NCBI RefSeq assembly: GCF_011742925.1
Contig: NZ_WAEL01000006.1
Coordinates: 310,001 to 374,000, forward strand
Length of the DNA stretch: 64,000 bases
Source: Fibrivirga algicola
GTDB taxonomy: Bacteria > Bacteroidota > Bacteroidia > Cytophagales > Spirosomataceae
Direction of reading: 5' to 3'
Shown here in pieces: positions 26,482 to 37,303 of the stretch. How positions within the stretch are numbered: the first letter of the stretch is position 1; every line of letters begins with the position of its first letter. Made by a program: the position numbers and the translations under genes. The notes beneath the pieces were generated by a model, which saw only the letters and a program-made list of their open reading frames with translations, had not been told where the DNA came from and did no database searches.

Positions 26482-28455
26482 CTAGTTGCTTGGGCTTACA
26501 TCGCCTTTCCAGACGTTGTTCTTCGAGTTGTAGTCCGGTAGCTTTTGATCGGGGTCGATTGTCACCTGCGAAACGGTCGAGGTAGTGTTAGCCTGGAAGC
26601 TCCAAGTCCCCCCCCGCTGCCAGATTTCAACCGGCAGTTGCACGCGGGTTTTCTTACCATTGCTTTCCTGAATCTCTACTACGGCAGGCATAGCCAATTT
26701 GTCGAGATTCTCGATCGTGATGATACTACCTTTTTCGGGGGCCGAATCGGTGTATTTCACGCCTTTCACGCTCTGATCGAGCTTCCAGGTCTCGAAGAAC
26801 CAACCGCGCCAGTACCAGCCCAGATCTTCGCCCGCGCCGTTTTCCATACTGCGGAAAAAGTCGTGTGGAGTTGGGTGTTTAAACGCCCACCGCGCTACAT
26901 ATTGCTTAAAGGCGTAGTCGAACCGATCAGGGCCGAGGATGCTCTCGCGCAGGATACGAAGACCCATACCCGGCTTGTAATAGGCCAGAATGCCCAGATT
27001 GCGGGCCGCCTGCACATCGGGAATGGTCATAATCGGCTCAACGGGTGAGTAGAGGGCAGGAGCTACGTCGTGCATAGTGCCGCGCTCCCGGTCATATTCG
27101 CCTTTGTTGAACGCCGCCGTCGACAGGAAGTTGATAAAGGTGTTGAAGCCTTCGTCCATCCAGGCGTATTTCCGTTCGTTGTTCCCCACAATCATCGGGA
27201 ACCAGTTGTGGCCAAACTCATGGTCTGTTACACCGAACAGGCCGTCTTTCTTCGAGTTGTGCTGACAGAACACAATGCCGGGGTACTCCATACCGCCTAC
27301 AATACCGGCTACGTTGGTTGCTACCGGATATGAGTATTCGAAGACGTACCCAGAATAGAACTCGATGCTGTGCTTCACATATTCCGTAGAGCGGTTCCAC
27401 GAGTCGTTGGTAGCGCTTTCGGCCGGATAAGCTGATTGAGCTAGTGCTTTTTTACCGCTTGGTAGGTTGATGCGGGCGGCATCCCAAACAAACGCTTTCG
27501 ACGAAGCCCAGGCCACGTCGCGCGTGTTGATGCATTTAAACCGCCACGTCAGCCTGCCCGATTGTTTGGGGCGTGAAGCAGAACTGGTTACCTCTTCTTT
27601 GCTGCGAATCATTACGGTTTTGTCGCTCAGTTTTGCCTGCGCCAGCCGTTTGATCTGCTCAGCCGTTAGCACTTCGGTGGGGTTCAGCAATTCACCCGAA
27701 CCAACAACGATATGATCCCAGGGAACGTCGATGGCGTATTCGATGTCGCCGTACTCCAGATAAAACTCACCGGCACCTAGATAAGGCAGTGTGTTCCAGC
27801 CTTCAATGTCGTCATACACGCACATGCGGGGGTACCACTGCGCCACTTCATAAATGATACCGTCTTTGCGTTTCAACTGCCCCATCCGGTCTGATCCGTA
27901 CTCGGGAATCTTGAATGAATAGCCGATTTTAATCTTAATCACGTCGCCACCTGGCTTCATGGGCTCCGATAGCTTGATCTGCATCCGGCTGTCGCTCACG
28001 ACGTTTGGTGCCGCCGAGAACTTACGGCCCCCCTGCTCAACCTGCACGCTGGTGATGCCATAGCCGCCCGCGAAATCCTTGTTACCGAAACGTCCGCCCT
28101 GAATGGGGGTGGTTTTGGCCGCCCGCGACGAATCGCTGAACGCGTTCTGGTCGAGTTGCAGCCACACATAGTTGAGGCTCTCGGGCGAATTATTCTTGTA
28201 CGTAATTTCTACCTCACCGCTTACGCTCTGAGCTACATCATCGAGTTTTACGTTGATTTTGTAATCGGCCCGGTTTTGCCAGTAACGAGGTCCCGGTGCA
28301 CCGCTGCCCGTCCGGTAATCGTTGCCGGGCTGCATATTAAATAAGGGGTGAAACAACACACGGGGGTCATAACCGCTGGTGGTTGTTGTCGATGAAGTCT
28401 GGGCCATACCCTGCCAGCTAAGCAGACAGGCGACACCAATAAGGAGTTTTTTCAT
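26482..28455 (-). CDS. M1 family metallopeptidase, secreted
   Basis: Zinc aminopeptidase of the gluzincin M1 family, 657 residues from the ATG at 28453-28455; the start 36 nt upstream would spoil the signal peptide. The signal peptide ends near GMAQ. The beta-sandwich N-terminal domain is followed by the exopeptidase motif GGMEYPG (a variant of GAMEN, near 388) and the zinc site HEFGH near 410 with the second Glu 19 residues on (WMDEGFNTF). The C-terminal ERAP-like helical domain appears short. It is probably periplasmic and degrades peptides. It stands alone between the ydiJ-like gene and a long terminator palindrome. Confidence 0.92.
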   Translation of the reverse strand: MKKLLIGVACLLSWQGMAQTSSTTTTSGYDPRVLFHPLFNMQPGNDYRTGSGAPGPRYWQNRADYKINVKLDDVAQSVSGEVEITYKNNSPESLNYVWLQLDQNAFSDSSRAAKTTPIQGGRFGNKDFAGGYGITSVQVEQGGRKFSAAPNVVSDSRMQIKLSEPMKPGGDVIKIKIGYSFKIPEYGSDRMGQLKRKDGIIYEVAQWYPRMCVYDDIEGWNTLPYLGAGEFYLEYGDIEYAIDVPWDHIVVGSGELLNPTEVLTAEQIKRLAQAKLSDKTVMIRSKEEVTSSASRPKQSGRLTWRFKCINTRDVAWASSKAFVWDAARINLPSGKKALAQSAYPAESATNDSWNRSTEYVKHSIEFYSGYVFEYSYPVATNVAGIVGGMEYPGIVFCQHNSKKDGLFGVTDHEFGHNWFPMIVGNNERKYAWMDEGFNTFINFLSTAAFNKGEYDRERGTMHDVAPALYSPVEPIMTIPDVQAARNLGILAYYKPGMGLRILRESILGPDRFDYAFKQYVARWAFKHPTPHDFFRSMENGAGEDLGWYWRGWFFETWKLDQSVKGVKYTDSAPEKGSIITIENLDKLAMPAVVEIQESNGKKTRVQLPVEIWQRGGTWSFQANTTSTVSQVTIDPDQKLPDYNSKNNVWKGDVSPSN

Positions 28456-28557
28456 GAACAAAAATTGTAGGAAAGTCACCCAATAGAGCAACGAACGTAT
28501 TACTCTGTAAAAATAGCAGGGTTCTAACGAAATAAAATTCTGTACTGGATGGACGGT

Positions 28558-31515
28558 TTACTTCAGTGCTTCATACAAGATCTCGGCTGGGTGTTTTGCG
28601 GTTCGCTGGGCACCATCGTGAATCTGATGGCGGCATGACGTACCTGCGGCTGCAATGATGACATCGGCGGGTTGTTGCCGAACCGTTGGGAGCAGCACCA
28701 GTTCGCCCACTTGCATCGACACATCATAATGCTCCTTCTCGTACCCAAATGAGCCGGCCATTCCGCAGCAGCCCGACGGAATGATCTCGACCGTGTAGTT
28801 CTTAGGCAACGATAAAATACGCTTGCTCGGTACCAGCGACGAAACCGCTTTTTGCTGGCAATGCCCGTGCAGTTTGATCAGCCGTTTTTCGTCGGTGAAC
28901 AGAGTAGGGTCAATGAGCTTGGCGTCGAGTTCACGGGCAATGAATTCCTCAAAGGTCAGTGCGTGTTTAGCGAGCTCACGAGCCGCCTCTGCCAGCGACG
29001 CGTCGACCAGGTCGGGGTATTCATCGCGGAATGTAAGAATAGCCGACGGTTCCAGACCCACCAATGGTGTTTGGTCATTGATTATGTCCTGCAGGTCGCG
29101 GATATTTCGTTCGGCCAGCGTTTTGGCGTACTTCAGCATCCCCTTCGATAATGCTGCCCGCCCACTTTCGCCGTGAGCCGGAAGAATAACGTCGTAGCCA
29201 AGTCGCTCAAGCAGCATTACCGCCTTCTGCCCAACCTCTACATCGTTGAAGTTCGTAAACTCATCACAGAAGAGGTGGACCTTTTTGGCCGATGTCGGCA
29301 ACGTACCTGGTGTTTTCCATCCGGCGAACCACTTCTTTACTGTTGTACTGTGCATCAATGGCATCGTCCGGTCGGGGTGGAAACCAACGAGGCGGTTGGC
29401 CACACGGCGTAGTGACGACGTACCCAGCACCGCGTTCCAGGCCCAGGGCACATAACTGGCCAGACCCGATAGGCGGGCAAAATTGGCAATCAACCGCGAC
29501 CGGATGGGTACACCGTTAGCATCGTAGTAATGCTGTAGGAACTCGGCTTTCAACTTCGCTACATCCACGTTCGATGGGCACTCGGATTTGCACGCTTTGC
29601 ACGACAAACATAGGTCGTACACCTGCTTGATCTCTTCATGGTCGAACCGGTTTTCTTTCGGCGACCGCGTCAGCATTTCGCGCAGAATGTTGGCCCTGCC
29701 CCGTGTCGTGTCTTTTTCGTTGCGCGTAGCCATGTAACTAGGGCACATCGTACCGCCCGACACCTCCGTTTTACGGCAATCGCCAGAGCCATTGCACTGC
29801 TCGGCGTGTTGCAGTACGGTTTGGTTGTTGTACCGGAAATAGGTCTGGAAATCGGGCGTTTGCTGATCGGCTTCGTAACGTAGGTACGTATCCATCGGGG
29901 GCGTATCCACAATCTTACCCCGGTTGAAAATGCCCTCTGGATCCCAGAGTTGCTTTACCTGCCGCATCAACTCGTAATTGTGTTCACCGACCATTTGTGG
30001 AATAAACTCGCCGCGTAGCCGTCCGTCGCCATGCTCGCCGGAGAGTGAGCCGTTGTATTTCTTCACCAGCGTGGCAATTTCTTCGGCAATCATCCTGAAC
30101 TGGCGATGTCCTTCAGCCGTCTTCAGATTGATGATGGGCCGTAAATGCAACTCGCCTGAACCAGCATGGGCGTAATGCACCGATGCCATGTTGTGAGTCT
30201 TTAGAATCTCATTGAACTCTCGAATGTAATCGGGCAGGTCGCGCACGTCAACGGCGGTGTCTTCAATTACGGCTACCGCTTTTTCGTCGCCGGGCAAATT
30301 CCCCAACAGGCCCAAACCGGCTTTACGAAGGGTCCAGATTTTTTTGGTGTCTTCGCCAAACAGCAGCGGATAGTGGTAACCGAGCCCTGCTGCCCGCATC
30401 TCGGCTTCCATGTCGGCGGCCGTCACCTCGATCTCTTCCCGCGTTGGCTTCGACAAATCAACGACAAGAATAATGGGGAAGCCGTCGGTCGGGGTTTTCT
30501 GGACGAAGAAGCTGTTTTTGCGCTGTTCCGGGTTCGAGTCGGCGCGCTCCAAAATAATGTCGTCGATCAGCTCAACGGCTTGCGGCTTGTATTTCAGCGC
30601 CACCAGTGTGGCTCGTAGAGACTCGTCGATGCTGTGGCAATGCACGCAGACCAGTCCTTGTTCTTTGGGGGGGAGCGGCACCAGGTTCAGCTTGATCTCC
30701 GTCATGAAGCACAACGTACCCTCCGAGCCGGCAATAAGTTTGCAGAAGTTGAACGCCTCGCCGCCCGGTGTGAATGGCTCGCAGTTCAGCAACTCATCAA
30801 GCGCATACCCGGTGTTACGCCGCTCTATACTTGCTTTCGGAAAGTGGCTCCGTATTTCCTGCTGATTAACCGGACTAGCCAGCATGGCGTTGGTTTTCAG
30901 CAGAATCTGATCGGCCAGGGTAGCACTTCCGTTCTTGCGGCTGGCTTCACCAACCGCCTTGGTAAAATCCCAGGCCGACTGGCTGCTGAACTCCACTTCT
31001 GATCCGTCGGATAAAAGTGCTTTCACCGACAGCGTATGCTCGCGGGTGGCCCGGTACACTACTGAGTTTGAGCCGCAGGAGTTATTGCCCACCATACCGC
31101 CAATCATCGCTCGGTTTGCCGTCGATGTTTCGGGGCCGAAATAAAGGCCGTATGGTTTTAAGAAGAGGTTCAGTTCGTCACGAACGACGCCCGGTTGTAC
31201 ACGTACCCAACGTTCGTCTGGATTGATCTCCAGGATTTTAGTGAAGTGTTTCGATACGTCAACAACAATTCCTGCCCCCACAACCTGTCCGGCCAGCGAT
31301 GTACCTGCCGTACGCGGAATTAGGGATACCTGCCGTTCCCGCGCCAGTTGAATCAACGCCTTTAAATCAGCAACTGACTTTGGCATGGTTACAGCCAGCG
31401 GCATCTCCCGATAAGCCGATGCATCGGTGGCGTAGAGCGTACGATAGGTTGAATCGCTAAAGAAGTCACCCTCAAACGAAGGGGGGGGCAACAGAGGAAA
31501 AACGGTAGGTGTCAT
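28558..31515 (-). CDS. YdiJ-like FAD/4Fe-4S D-2-hydroxyacid dehydrogenase
   Basis: Large flavoprotein of the GlcD/DLD family fused to an iron-sulfur domain, 985 residues. Order: FAD-binding PCMH domain about 35-270 (TAGTSLAGQVVG and NNSCGSNS), FAD-linked oxidase C-terminal domain about 280-540 (HAGSGELHLRP, SGEHGDGRLRG), 4Fe-4S region with CNGSGDC near 575 and CLSCKACKSECP near 638, and a CCG-type domain with SGCCGMAGSFGYEK near 915. This matches E. coli YdiJ, which oxidises D-2-hydroxyglutarate; D-lactate is an alternative. ATG at 31513-31515. Probably bound to the cytoplasmic membrane face, feeding electrons to the respiratory chain. Confidence 0.9.
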   Translation of the reverse strand: MTPTVFPLLPPPSFEGDFFSDSTYRTLYATDASAYREMPLAVTMPKSVADLKALIQLARERQVSLIPRTAGTSLAGQVVGAGIVVDVSKHFTKILEINPDERWVRVQPGVVRDELNLFLKPYGLYFGPETSTANRAMIGGMVGNNSCGSNSVVYRATREHTLSVKALLSDGSEVEFSSQSAWDFTKAVGEASRKNGSATLADQILLKTNAMLASPVNQQEIRSHFPKASIERRNTGYALDELLNCEPFTPGGEAFNFCKLIAGSEGTLCFMTEIKLNLVPLPPKEQGLVCVHCHSIDESLRATLVALKYKPQAVELIDDIILERADSNPEQRKNSFFVQKTPTDGFPIILVVDLSKPTREEIEVTAADMEAEMRAAGLGYHYPLLFGEDTKKIWTLRKAGLGLLGNLPGDEKAVAVIEDTAVDVRDLPDYIREFNEILKTHNMASVHYAHAGSGELHLRPIINLKTAEGHRQFRMIAEEIATLVKKYNGSLSGEHGDGRLRGEFIPQMVGEHNYELMRQVKQLWDPEGIFNRGKIVDTPPMDTYLRYEADQQTPDFQTYFRYNNQTVLQHAEQCNGSGDCRKTEVSGGTMCPSYMATRNEKDTTRGRANILREMLTRSPKENRFDHEEIKQVYDLCLSCKACKSECPSNVDVAKLKAEFLQHYYDANGVPIRSRLIANFARLSGLASYVPWAWNAVLGTSSLRRVANRLVGFHPDRTMPLMHSTTVKKWFAGWKTPGTLPTSAKKVHLFCDEFTNFNDVEVGQKAVMLLERLGYDVILPAHGESGRAALSKGMLKYAKTLAERNIRDLQDIINDQTPLVGLEPSAILTFRDEYPDLVDASLAEAARELAKHALTFEEFIARELDAKLIDPTLFTDEKRLIKLHGHCQQKAVSSLVPSKRILSLPKNYTVEIIPSGCCGMAGSFGYEKEHYDVSMQVGELVLLPTVRQQPADVIIAAAGTSCRHQIHDGAQRTAKHPAEILYEALK

Positions 31516-32018
31516 GTAAACTGAAAAGCTTTGGAGCCGGCCAATACAGAAACTACCCCGTATGCCCTACACCCTGCTTCTATTGAGAGCATAAATTTAA
31601 CTAAAACCAGCCCAATGGGAAAACGTAAATTCCTAACTGTGTATACATGTGTCTGGGAAAGAAGAGCTTACGTGACTAAGTATAAATGGGGGTGTATCAG
31701 GCAGTTGTTAAGTGTAAATACATGAATTCAGTAGTTATCGCTAATAAACTACTAAAATTATATAGTATTGTTTAAGTACTATTTTAACAAACCTCTGTAT
31801 TAATTTATCAAACATGAATTTGTACCTAAAGGATTAATTCTTGTAATTTGTCGGCTACTTCATCTATACGCTCAATATTTTCTAAATGCAGTGCTATGTG
31901 AAGCCCATTTTAGTAGGGTTATCATGTATTGGTTTCAGCCTGCTTTATGGAAAATACTGCGTTGTGTAGAAGGGGTATTTATCACCAAAAAACTTTTACT
32001 AACCAATTTAACAAACCT
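31516..32018. other. 503-bp AT-rich intergenic region, susC1 leader
   Basis: Divergent region between the dehydrogenase and susC1, much more AT-rich than its surroundings. It contains two small dyads, AGTAGTT/AACTACT (31730-31753) and ATAGTA/TACTAT (31762-31782), which could be operator sites; the susC1 promoter candidate (31820-31850); and a leader of about 165 nt. I find no convincing open frame or RNA gene. Confidence 0.6.
31820..31850 (+). promoter_or_regulatory. Candidate susC1 promoter
   Basis: TTG (31820-31822), 21-nt spacer, TAATTTG (31844-31850), inside the word TTGTAATTTGT. The -7 part is one base short of TAnnTTTG. The same TTG-N21-TAATTTG recurs before susC2 at about the same distance from the start, which supports function. 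Confidence 0.5.
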
Positions 32019-35000
32019 ATGATGGACAATTCCTACTCAGTAGGTTACGCCACAGTTACCAGGCGTATGCAGTCCGTTCGGTCGTCTCTTCAGTTGGGAC
32101 TACTGTCGGTGCTCATGCTATTCCTTATGCTGAGCAGCCAGTTAACGTTTGCGCAGGACAACAGCGTGACGGGTAAAGTATCAGACAATAGCGGTCGGGG
32201 TTTACCCGGCGTTAGTGTCAGCGTAAAAGGCACTACTCGGGGTACCAACTCGGATGCCGATGGTAATTTCAGAATTGGTGTTCCAGCCAATGCAGTACTG
32301 GTATTTAGTTTTGTGGGCTTTGAGAGCCAGGACGTTACGGTTGGCGCCAAATCGGTAATCAACGTAACGCTTCTGGAAGATAACAAGACCTTGAATGAGG
32401 TAGTAGTTATCGGTTATGGTACCGCCAAGAAGAAAGATCTGACCGGTGCGGTAAATACGATTGGCACCAAAGATTTCAACAAAGGCATCATTACGTCACC
32501 AGAACAACTGCTTCAGGGCCGGGTTCCGGGTGTGGCAATCACGCAGAACAGCGGTGAGCCAGGCGGTGGTATCAACATCCGTATCCGGGGTACGTCATCA
32601 GTTCGGAGCAACAACAACCCACTATTCGTAGTGGATGGTGTGCCCCTGAGCGGTGGTGAAACATCGGCCGGTGGTGATAACTCAGGTATCGGTTCTACAG
32701 CGGCTAAAAACCCTTTGAACTTCTTGAACCCGGAAGATATTGCCAGTGTCGATATCCTGAAAGATGCGTCGGCAACTGCGATCTACGGGTCACGTGGTGC
32801 CAATGGTGTTGTACTGATCACGACCAAGAAAGGTAAAACCGGTAAAGGTAGCCTGGAGTACTCGCCATCAGTTGGCTTTAGCACGATCACCAAGCGCTAT
32901 GATTTGTTGAGCGCTGACGAATATGCTAAGCTTCAGCCTACGCAGGACCTGGGCGCCCGCGTAGACTGGCAGGATGCACTCTTCCGTACAGGTGTTACTA
33001 ACCAGCAAAACCTGGCCTACGGTGGCAGCGATGGCGTTGGTGGTAACTACCGCCTCTCACTGGGCTACCTCGATCAGCAAGGTATCATGCAGACGAGCGC
33101 CATGAACCGGGTGTCTGGTACGTTCAACGCCAACAAGAAGTTCATCAATAACAAGTTGAACGTCGGCGTGCAGCTGACTCTGTCTGAAACGAAAGACAAG
33201 AATATCCCCGTAACAGACAACGCTGGCTACCAGGGTGACCTGCTGGGCGGTATTCTGAAGTCGAACCCAACACGGGCGATCTACAAAGCCGATGGTTCAT
33301 TCAACCAGTCGACAAACATCGCTGAGCCAAACCCACTGGCGCTGATCGGTCTGTCGAAAGACAACACCAAGACGCTGCGTACGCTGGGTAACATCAACGC
33401 GGAATACGAAATCATCAGTGGCCTGAAATTCAAGGCTGTATACGGTTTCGACAAGTCGATGTCATCACGGAAGGCCGCGTTCTCACGCGATCTGCTGTAT
33501 CAGGACATTCAGAACGTGGGTCGATTAATCTTGAGTGATATCGAAATTGATAACACCCTGCTCGATGGCTACTTCACGTACGACAAAGAGTTTGGCAAAG
33601 TATCGGTAAATGCCCTGTTGGGTTATGAATACCAGAGCTTCGACAACTACTACAAGCGTACTACGGCTACAAACTTCCGTACCAGCAACCTTGATCTGAT
33701 GCTCAACAACGCAGCGTCGGCCGATAACTCGAAAGGGTTCGGTAGCCTGCTGGCTAACTCAGCGTCATCACGCGATGAACTGCAGTCGTATTTTGGCCGG
33801 GTAAACGTTGGTTTCGGTAAACTGCTGGCTACTGCCACATTGCGGGCCGACGGATCAACACGTTTTGGTCCAGGTAAGCAGACAGGTTATTTCCCATCGG
33901 CCGCAATTGCCTATAAGCTGAGCGACGAAGCCTTCGTTCCTAAAAATATCTTCTCTGACCTGAAAGTACGGGTTGGCTACGGTATTACTGGTAACCAGGA
34001 AATTCCGCACAACCTGTATCAACAGCGTCAGCGGTATAGCGACTGGGGTGGTAACGCCGACGCAACCAACATCAGCGGTGGTGGTCTGAACGACGTAGCG
34101 TTCCCGAACCCGAACCTGAAGTGGGAGCAAACAGCACAAACCAACATTGGTATCGACTTCGGTATCGCTGGTGGCCGTGTAACGGGTAACCTCGAATACT
34201 ATTCGAAAAACACGACTGACTTATTGATTCAGGTAACGTCGGCTCAGCCAGCCCTATCACCATTCGTGTGGAAGAACCTGGACGCCAACGTAATCAACAA
34301 AGGGGTTGAACTGGGCTTGAACGTAGCTGCTATCGACAAGCCACAATTTGGCTGGGACGTGCAGTTCAACATGGCTTACAACAAAAACGAAGTGCAAAAC
34401 TTTGCCGGTCTGATCAACACGGGCGCTATCAGCGGTCAGGGTCTGACAGGGGCGTTTGCACAGCGTATTGCTGAAGGCCAGCCGCTGTTCGCGTTCTTCC
34501 TGCGTGATTTTGGCGGATATGACGAGAACGGCAATACGATCTACCCAAGCGGTGACGTACAGCGGTTCCTGGGCAAAAGCCCACTGCCAACCTTCACAGG
34601 TGGTCTGACCAATAACTTCCGTTACAAGAACCTCAGTCTGAGCTTGTTCTTCAACGGTGTATTTGGTAACTACATCTACAACAACACGGCCAACGCTTAC
34701 TTTACGAAAGGCTCGTACAACAACGGCCGTAACGTAACTCGCGACGTACCTACGCTGGCTGAAGGCCCATTCAACGCGCCCGACGTATCAACCCGCTTCC
34801 TGGAGTCTGGTTCGTTCGTTCGGTTGCAAAACGCCAGCCTGAGCTACCGCTTCAACACGGGTAAGTCACAACTGTCGAACCTTCGCCTGTTTGTAGCCGC
34901 TCAGAACCTGTTCCTGATCACCAATTACAAGGGTCAGGATCCAGAGGTAAACACGAACAAGTCGATCAACGGTGTACCATCACTGGGTATCGACTACACG

Positions 35001-35051
35001 GCTTACCCCCGTGCCCGTACAGTGACAGTTGGTGCTAACATCGCATTTTAA
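32019..35051 (+). CDS. SusC/RagA TonB-dependent outer membrane transporter 1
   Basis: Outer-membrane beta-barrel that imports a ligand captured by the partner SusD lipoprotein, powered by TonB. 1010 residues from the first of two adjacent ATGs (32019); susC2 has its start at the matching place. Signal peptide to about QLTFAQ, then a carboxypeptidase-like beta-sandwich (VTGKVSDNSGRGLPGV, about 45-125), a TonB-box-like EVVVIGYGT, and the plug domain with NIRIRGTSS and ASATAIYGSRGANGVVLITTKKG. The barrel ends in aromatic F (GANIAF). There is no N-terminal STN domain, so it is not a sigma-signalling transducer. susD1 follows after 21 bp. The protein is closely similar to susC2. Confidence 0.95.
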   Translation: MMDNSYSVGYATVTRRMQSVRSSLQLGLLSVLMLFLMLSSQLTFAQDNSVTGKVSDNSGRGLPGVSVSVKGTTRGTNSDADGNFRIGVPANAVLVFSFVGFESQDVTVGAKSVINVTLLEDNKTLNEVVVIGYGTAKKKDLTGAVNTIGTKDFNKGIITSPEQLLQGRVPGVAITQNSGEPGGGINIRIRGTSSVRSNNNPLFVVDGVPLSGGETSAGGDNSGIGSTAAKNPLNFLNPEDIASVDILKDASATAIYGSRGANGVVLITTKKGKTGKGSLEYSPSVGFSTITKRYDLLSADEYAKLQPTQDLGARVDWQDALFRTGVTNQQNLAYGGSDGVGGNYRLSLGYLDQQGIMQTSAMNRVSGTFNANKKFINNKLNVGVQLTLSETKDKNIPVTDNAGYQGDLLGGILKSNPTRAIYKADGSFNQSTNIAEPNPLALIGLSKDNTKTLRTLGNINAEYEIISGLKFKAVYGFDKSMSSRKAAFSRDLLYQDIQNVGRLILSDIEIDNTLLDGYFTYDKEFGKVSVNALLGYEYQSFDNYYKRTTATNFRTSNLDLMLNNAASADNSKGFGSLLANSASSRDELQSYFGRVNVGFGKLLATATLRADGSTRFGPGKQTGYFPSAAIAYKLSDEAFVPKNIFSDLKVRVGYGITGNQEIPHNLYQQRQRYSDWGGNADATNISGGGLNDVAFPNPNLKWEQTAQTNIGIDFGIAGGRVTGNLEYYSKNTTDLLIQVTSAQPALSPFVWKNLDANVINKGVELGLNVAAIDKPQFGWDVQFNMAYNKNEVQNFAGLINTGAISGQGLTGAFAQRIAEGQPLFAFFLRDFGGYDENGNTIYPSGDVQRFLGKSPLPTFTGGLTNNFRYKNLSLSLFFNGVFGNYIYNNTANAYFTKGSYNNGRNVTRDVPTLAEGPFNAPDVSTRFLESGSFVRLQNASLSYRFNTGKSQLSNLRLFVAAQNLFLITNYKGQDPEVNTNKSINGVPSLGIDYTAYPRARTVTVGANIAF

Positions 35052-35072
35052 TCAGTAAACACGATAAAAACC

Positions 35073-36581
35073 ATGACTAAGAGAGGACCTTTGAACCTCC
35101 TAACACTCGGTTTGAGTGTTAGCCTTGCCACCCTTTCGGGTTGCACCGATCTGGTAGTAAAAGAGAAAGATTCAGTGGTTGTAACGCCAACGGATCCAAC
35201 TAAGCCAGACCCTAACTTTAACGCAGCAGAGGCCCTTCGGTCTGCTTATATCGATTTGGGTGCTTTCACTGACCAAGGCAGCATGTACTCGCTGGGTCAG
35301 CATACATCAGCCGAGATGATTCCGCCAACGCGGGGTGTAGACTGGGGTGATAATGGCGTATGGCGTACGCTTGACCAGCACACCTGGGATGCGACGCACT
35401 CGAACGTACTGACGGCCTGGAACCAGCTGAACCAGCGGGTATTCAAAGCCACGCAGTTGATTGGTTCAGGTAAAACGACGCCACAGCAACTGGCCGAAGC
35501 GAAATTCCTACGCGCCTGGAACATGTTCCACGTGATGGATCTGTGGGGTCAGGTTCCTTTCCGGGAACTAACTGAAGGGGTAGACGCGAACCCGAAAGTG
35601 AAATCACGCTCAGAAGCATTTGACTTCATCGTGAAAGACCTGACCGAAGCGCTACCTAACCTGCCGGAAGCTAAGCCATCGGTACAGGACAATACGGTTG
35701 CCTCTAAATCGGCGGCCAACTTCCTGCTGGCTCGCCTATACCTGAATAAAGCCGTATACAAATCAGCAAAAGCTGAGGGTGGATACACCTTTGATAAAGC
35801 TGATATGGACCTGGTCGTGAAGTATGTCGATGCCATTACGGCTGCTGGCTTCTCGCTGAGCCCTGACTACTACAAGACGTTCACTTCATCAGGTGCCAAT
35901 GAAGTAATCTTCGCCAGCGGCGAGGGTACGCCTCAGAACCGTTGGATGATGACGTTGCATTATGACCAGAACCCATCGGGCTGGAATGGCTTCGCCACAC
36001 TGGCTGACTTCTACGATAAGTTCGAAGCAAACGACGTTCGTAAAGGACAGGCTGCCAAGAAAGATGGTAGTGCCTATGCTGGTATTGGTAAAGGCTTCCT
36101 GATCGGTCAGCAGTTCGACGATAAGGGTGTTGCCATTACTGATAGCCGTTCTAAAAAGCCACTACAATTCTCACGTGATGTAGCCTTGGCTGGCACACCA
36201 ACCGAGAAAGGGATTCGGGTTATCAAGTATCACCCAGCTGATGCAGGTAAGTACATCCTGATGCGTTACGCAGATGCCTATCTGATGAAAGCAGAAGCTC
36301 TGCTCCGGAGTGGCAATGCACCTTCAGCGCTGACTCAGGTGAACGCGTTACGTACAATTCGTAAAGCCTCCGCGCTGACTGCACTGACCAACGACGTCAT
36401 GTTCGATGAGATCGGCCGGGAAACGTATTGGGAGGGAAGCAAGCGGACGGTTGAGATCCGTTTCGAAAAATTCCTGACTGGTACGGGTGTTGATCGCAAA
36501 GACCCAGGTACGGTACTGTTCCCAATTCCATCAGACGCAATTACGTCGAACCCGAATTTGAAGCAGAACGTGGGATATTAA
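35073..36581 (+). CDS. SusD/RagB lipoprotein 1
   Basis: Surface lipoprotein that caps the SusC1 barrel and binds the substrate. 502 residues; lipobox ATLSGC with Cys24. Features of the family: an N-terminal TPR-like helical part (TRGVDWGDNGVW, QHTWDATHSNVLTAWNQLN), KAEALLRSG in the middle, and a C-terminal ETYWEGSKRTVEIRF, ending IPSDAITSNPNLKQNVGY. It is clearly homologous to susD2 and more distantly to susD3. It lies 21 nt after susC1 and ends in a strong terminator, so susC1-susD1 form a two-gene unit. Confidence 0.94.
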   Translation: MTKRGPLNLLTLGLSVSLATLSGCTDLVVKEKDSVVVTPTDPTKPDPNFNAAEALRSAYIDLGAFTDQGSMYSLGQHTSAEMIPPTRGVDWGDNGVWRTLDQHTWDATHSNVLTAWNQLNQRVFKATQLIGSGKTTPQQLAEAKFLRAWNMFHVMDLWGQVPFRELTEGVDANPKVKSRSEAFDFIVKDLTEALPNLPEAKPSVQDNTVASKSAANFLLARLYLNKAVYKSAKAEGGYTFDKADMDLVVKYVDAITAAGFSLSPDYYKTFTSSGANEVIFASGEGTPQNRWMMTLHYDQNPSGWNGFATLADFYDKFEANDVRKGQAAKKDGSAYAGIGKGFLIGQQFDDKGVAITDSRSKKPLQFSRDVALAGTPTEKGIRVIKYHPADAGKYILMRYADAYLMKAEALLRSGNAPSALTQVNALRTIRKASALTALTNDVMFDEIGRETYWEGSKRTVEIRFEKFLTGTGVDRKDPGTVLFPIPSDAITSNPNLKQNVGY

Positions 36582-36603
36582 TCCGAATTCGTATTTTTGA
36601 GTA

Positions 36604-36636
36604 CCAAAAAGGCTCGGCTCTGTCGAGCCTTTTTGG
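36604..36636 (+). terminator. Terminator of susC1-susD1
   Basis: Thirteen-bp perfect stem CCAAAAAGGCTCG (36604-36616) / CGAGCCTTTTTGG (36624-36636), 7-nt loop, followed by T-rich sequence. It lies 22 nt after the susD1 stop. Confidence 0.8.
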
Positions 36637-36673
36637 CTTTTAATTACGCCCATACTTATGTGGGTTTATAGCG

Positions 36674-37255
36674 ATGTTAATCCAATCACTTATACGCTTT
36701 TTACCGTCCACGATTAGCCTGTTTGTAGTGGGCATCATTGCAGTTTCATGCATTGGTAAACCTGATGCTGACGTGCTATATAAGGCGCTGAAACCGGGCG
36801 AAGCCCAGTTTGTCGTTCGTATGGATGGGGACGATTTTTATAAAGAAGACAGCCGTTTCAAGGGCGAAGTCACTGTAAGACCCAGCTCAATTCGGCTCAA
36901 CCTGTTCGATCAGTACGAAAGCAACACTATTATCACCCTGGGGGGAAACAGACTGCTGGAGAAGCGTCCTGTAGATCAGTTGATTACGCTTAATGACCAG
37001 AGTTTGAATAGCGTTATGATTGGTAGGGTGCGTGATAAAAAAGAACGGACAGGCGATGGGTTCATTCTGACCGAAGGCACGGTCACGATCGATCATTTGT
37101 CAGATGAAAAAATAGTCATTCGCTTTGCTGGTAAAACCGGAAACTTTAACACGATGAACAATCGTGATACCTGGAAAAAACTTGAGGCGTTGCTCGTCTA
37201 CCGAAAGCCAACGATTACCGTGCCCACGGGCGACAGGCAGACGCTATTTTACTAG
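36674..37255 (+). CDS. Unknown lipoprotein between susD1 and the FG-GAP gene
   Basis: 193 residues. The N-terminus has a hydrophobic segment and a possible lipobox (GIIAVSC, Cys26), so it is probably a lipoprotein. The mature part is short beta-strand-rich sequence with alternating charged and hydrophobic stretches (FVVRMDGDDFYKED, VTIDHLSDEKIVIRF). I recognise no family. It sits between the susC1-susD1 terminator and a promoter-like box before the giant FG-GAP gene, so it may be its own unit within the locus. No counterpart is seen in locus 2. Confidence 0.65.
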   Translation: MLIQSLIRFLPSTISLFVVGIIAVSCIGKPDADVLYKALKPGEAQFVVRMDGDDFYKEDSRFKGEVTVRPSSIRLNLFDQYESNTIITLGGNRLLEKRPVDQLITLNDQSLNSVMIGRVRDKKERTGDGFILTEGTVTIDHLSDEKIVIRFAGKTGNFNTMNNRDTWKKLEALLVYRKPTITVPTGDRQTLFY

Positions 37256-37303
37256 AGTCTACTAAACCGATCAGGTTTCCATAATCGTATGGGCTTTAGT
37301 GAA

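Noticed and set aside
31516-32018. Possible small RNA or ORF in the susC1 upstream region
   Set aside because: No open frame with a start and coding character, no terminator between the promoter candidate and susC1, and no structure beyond short dyads.
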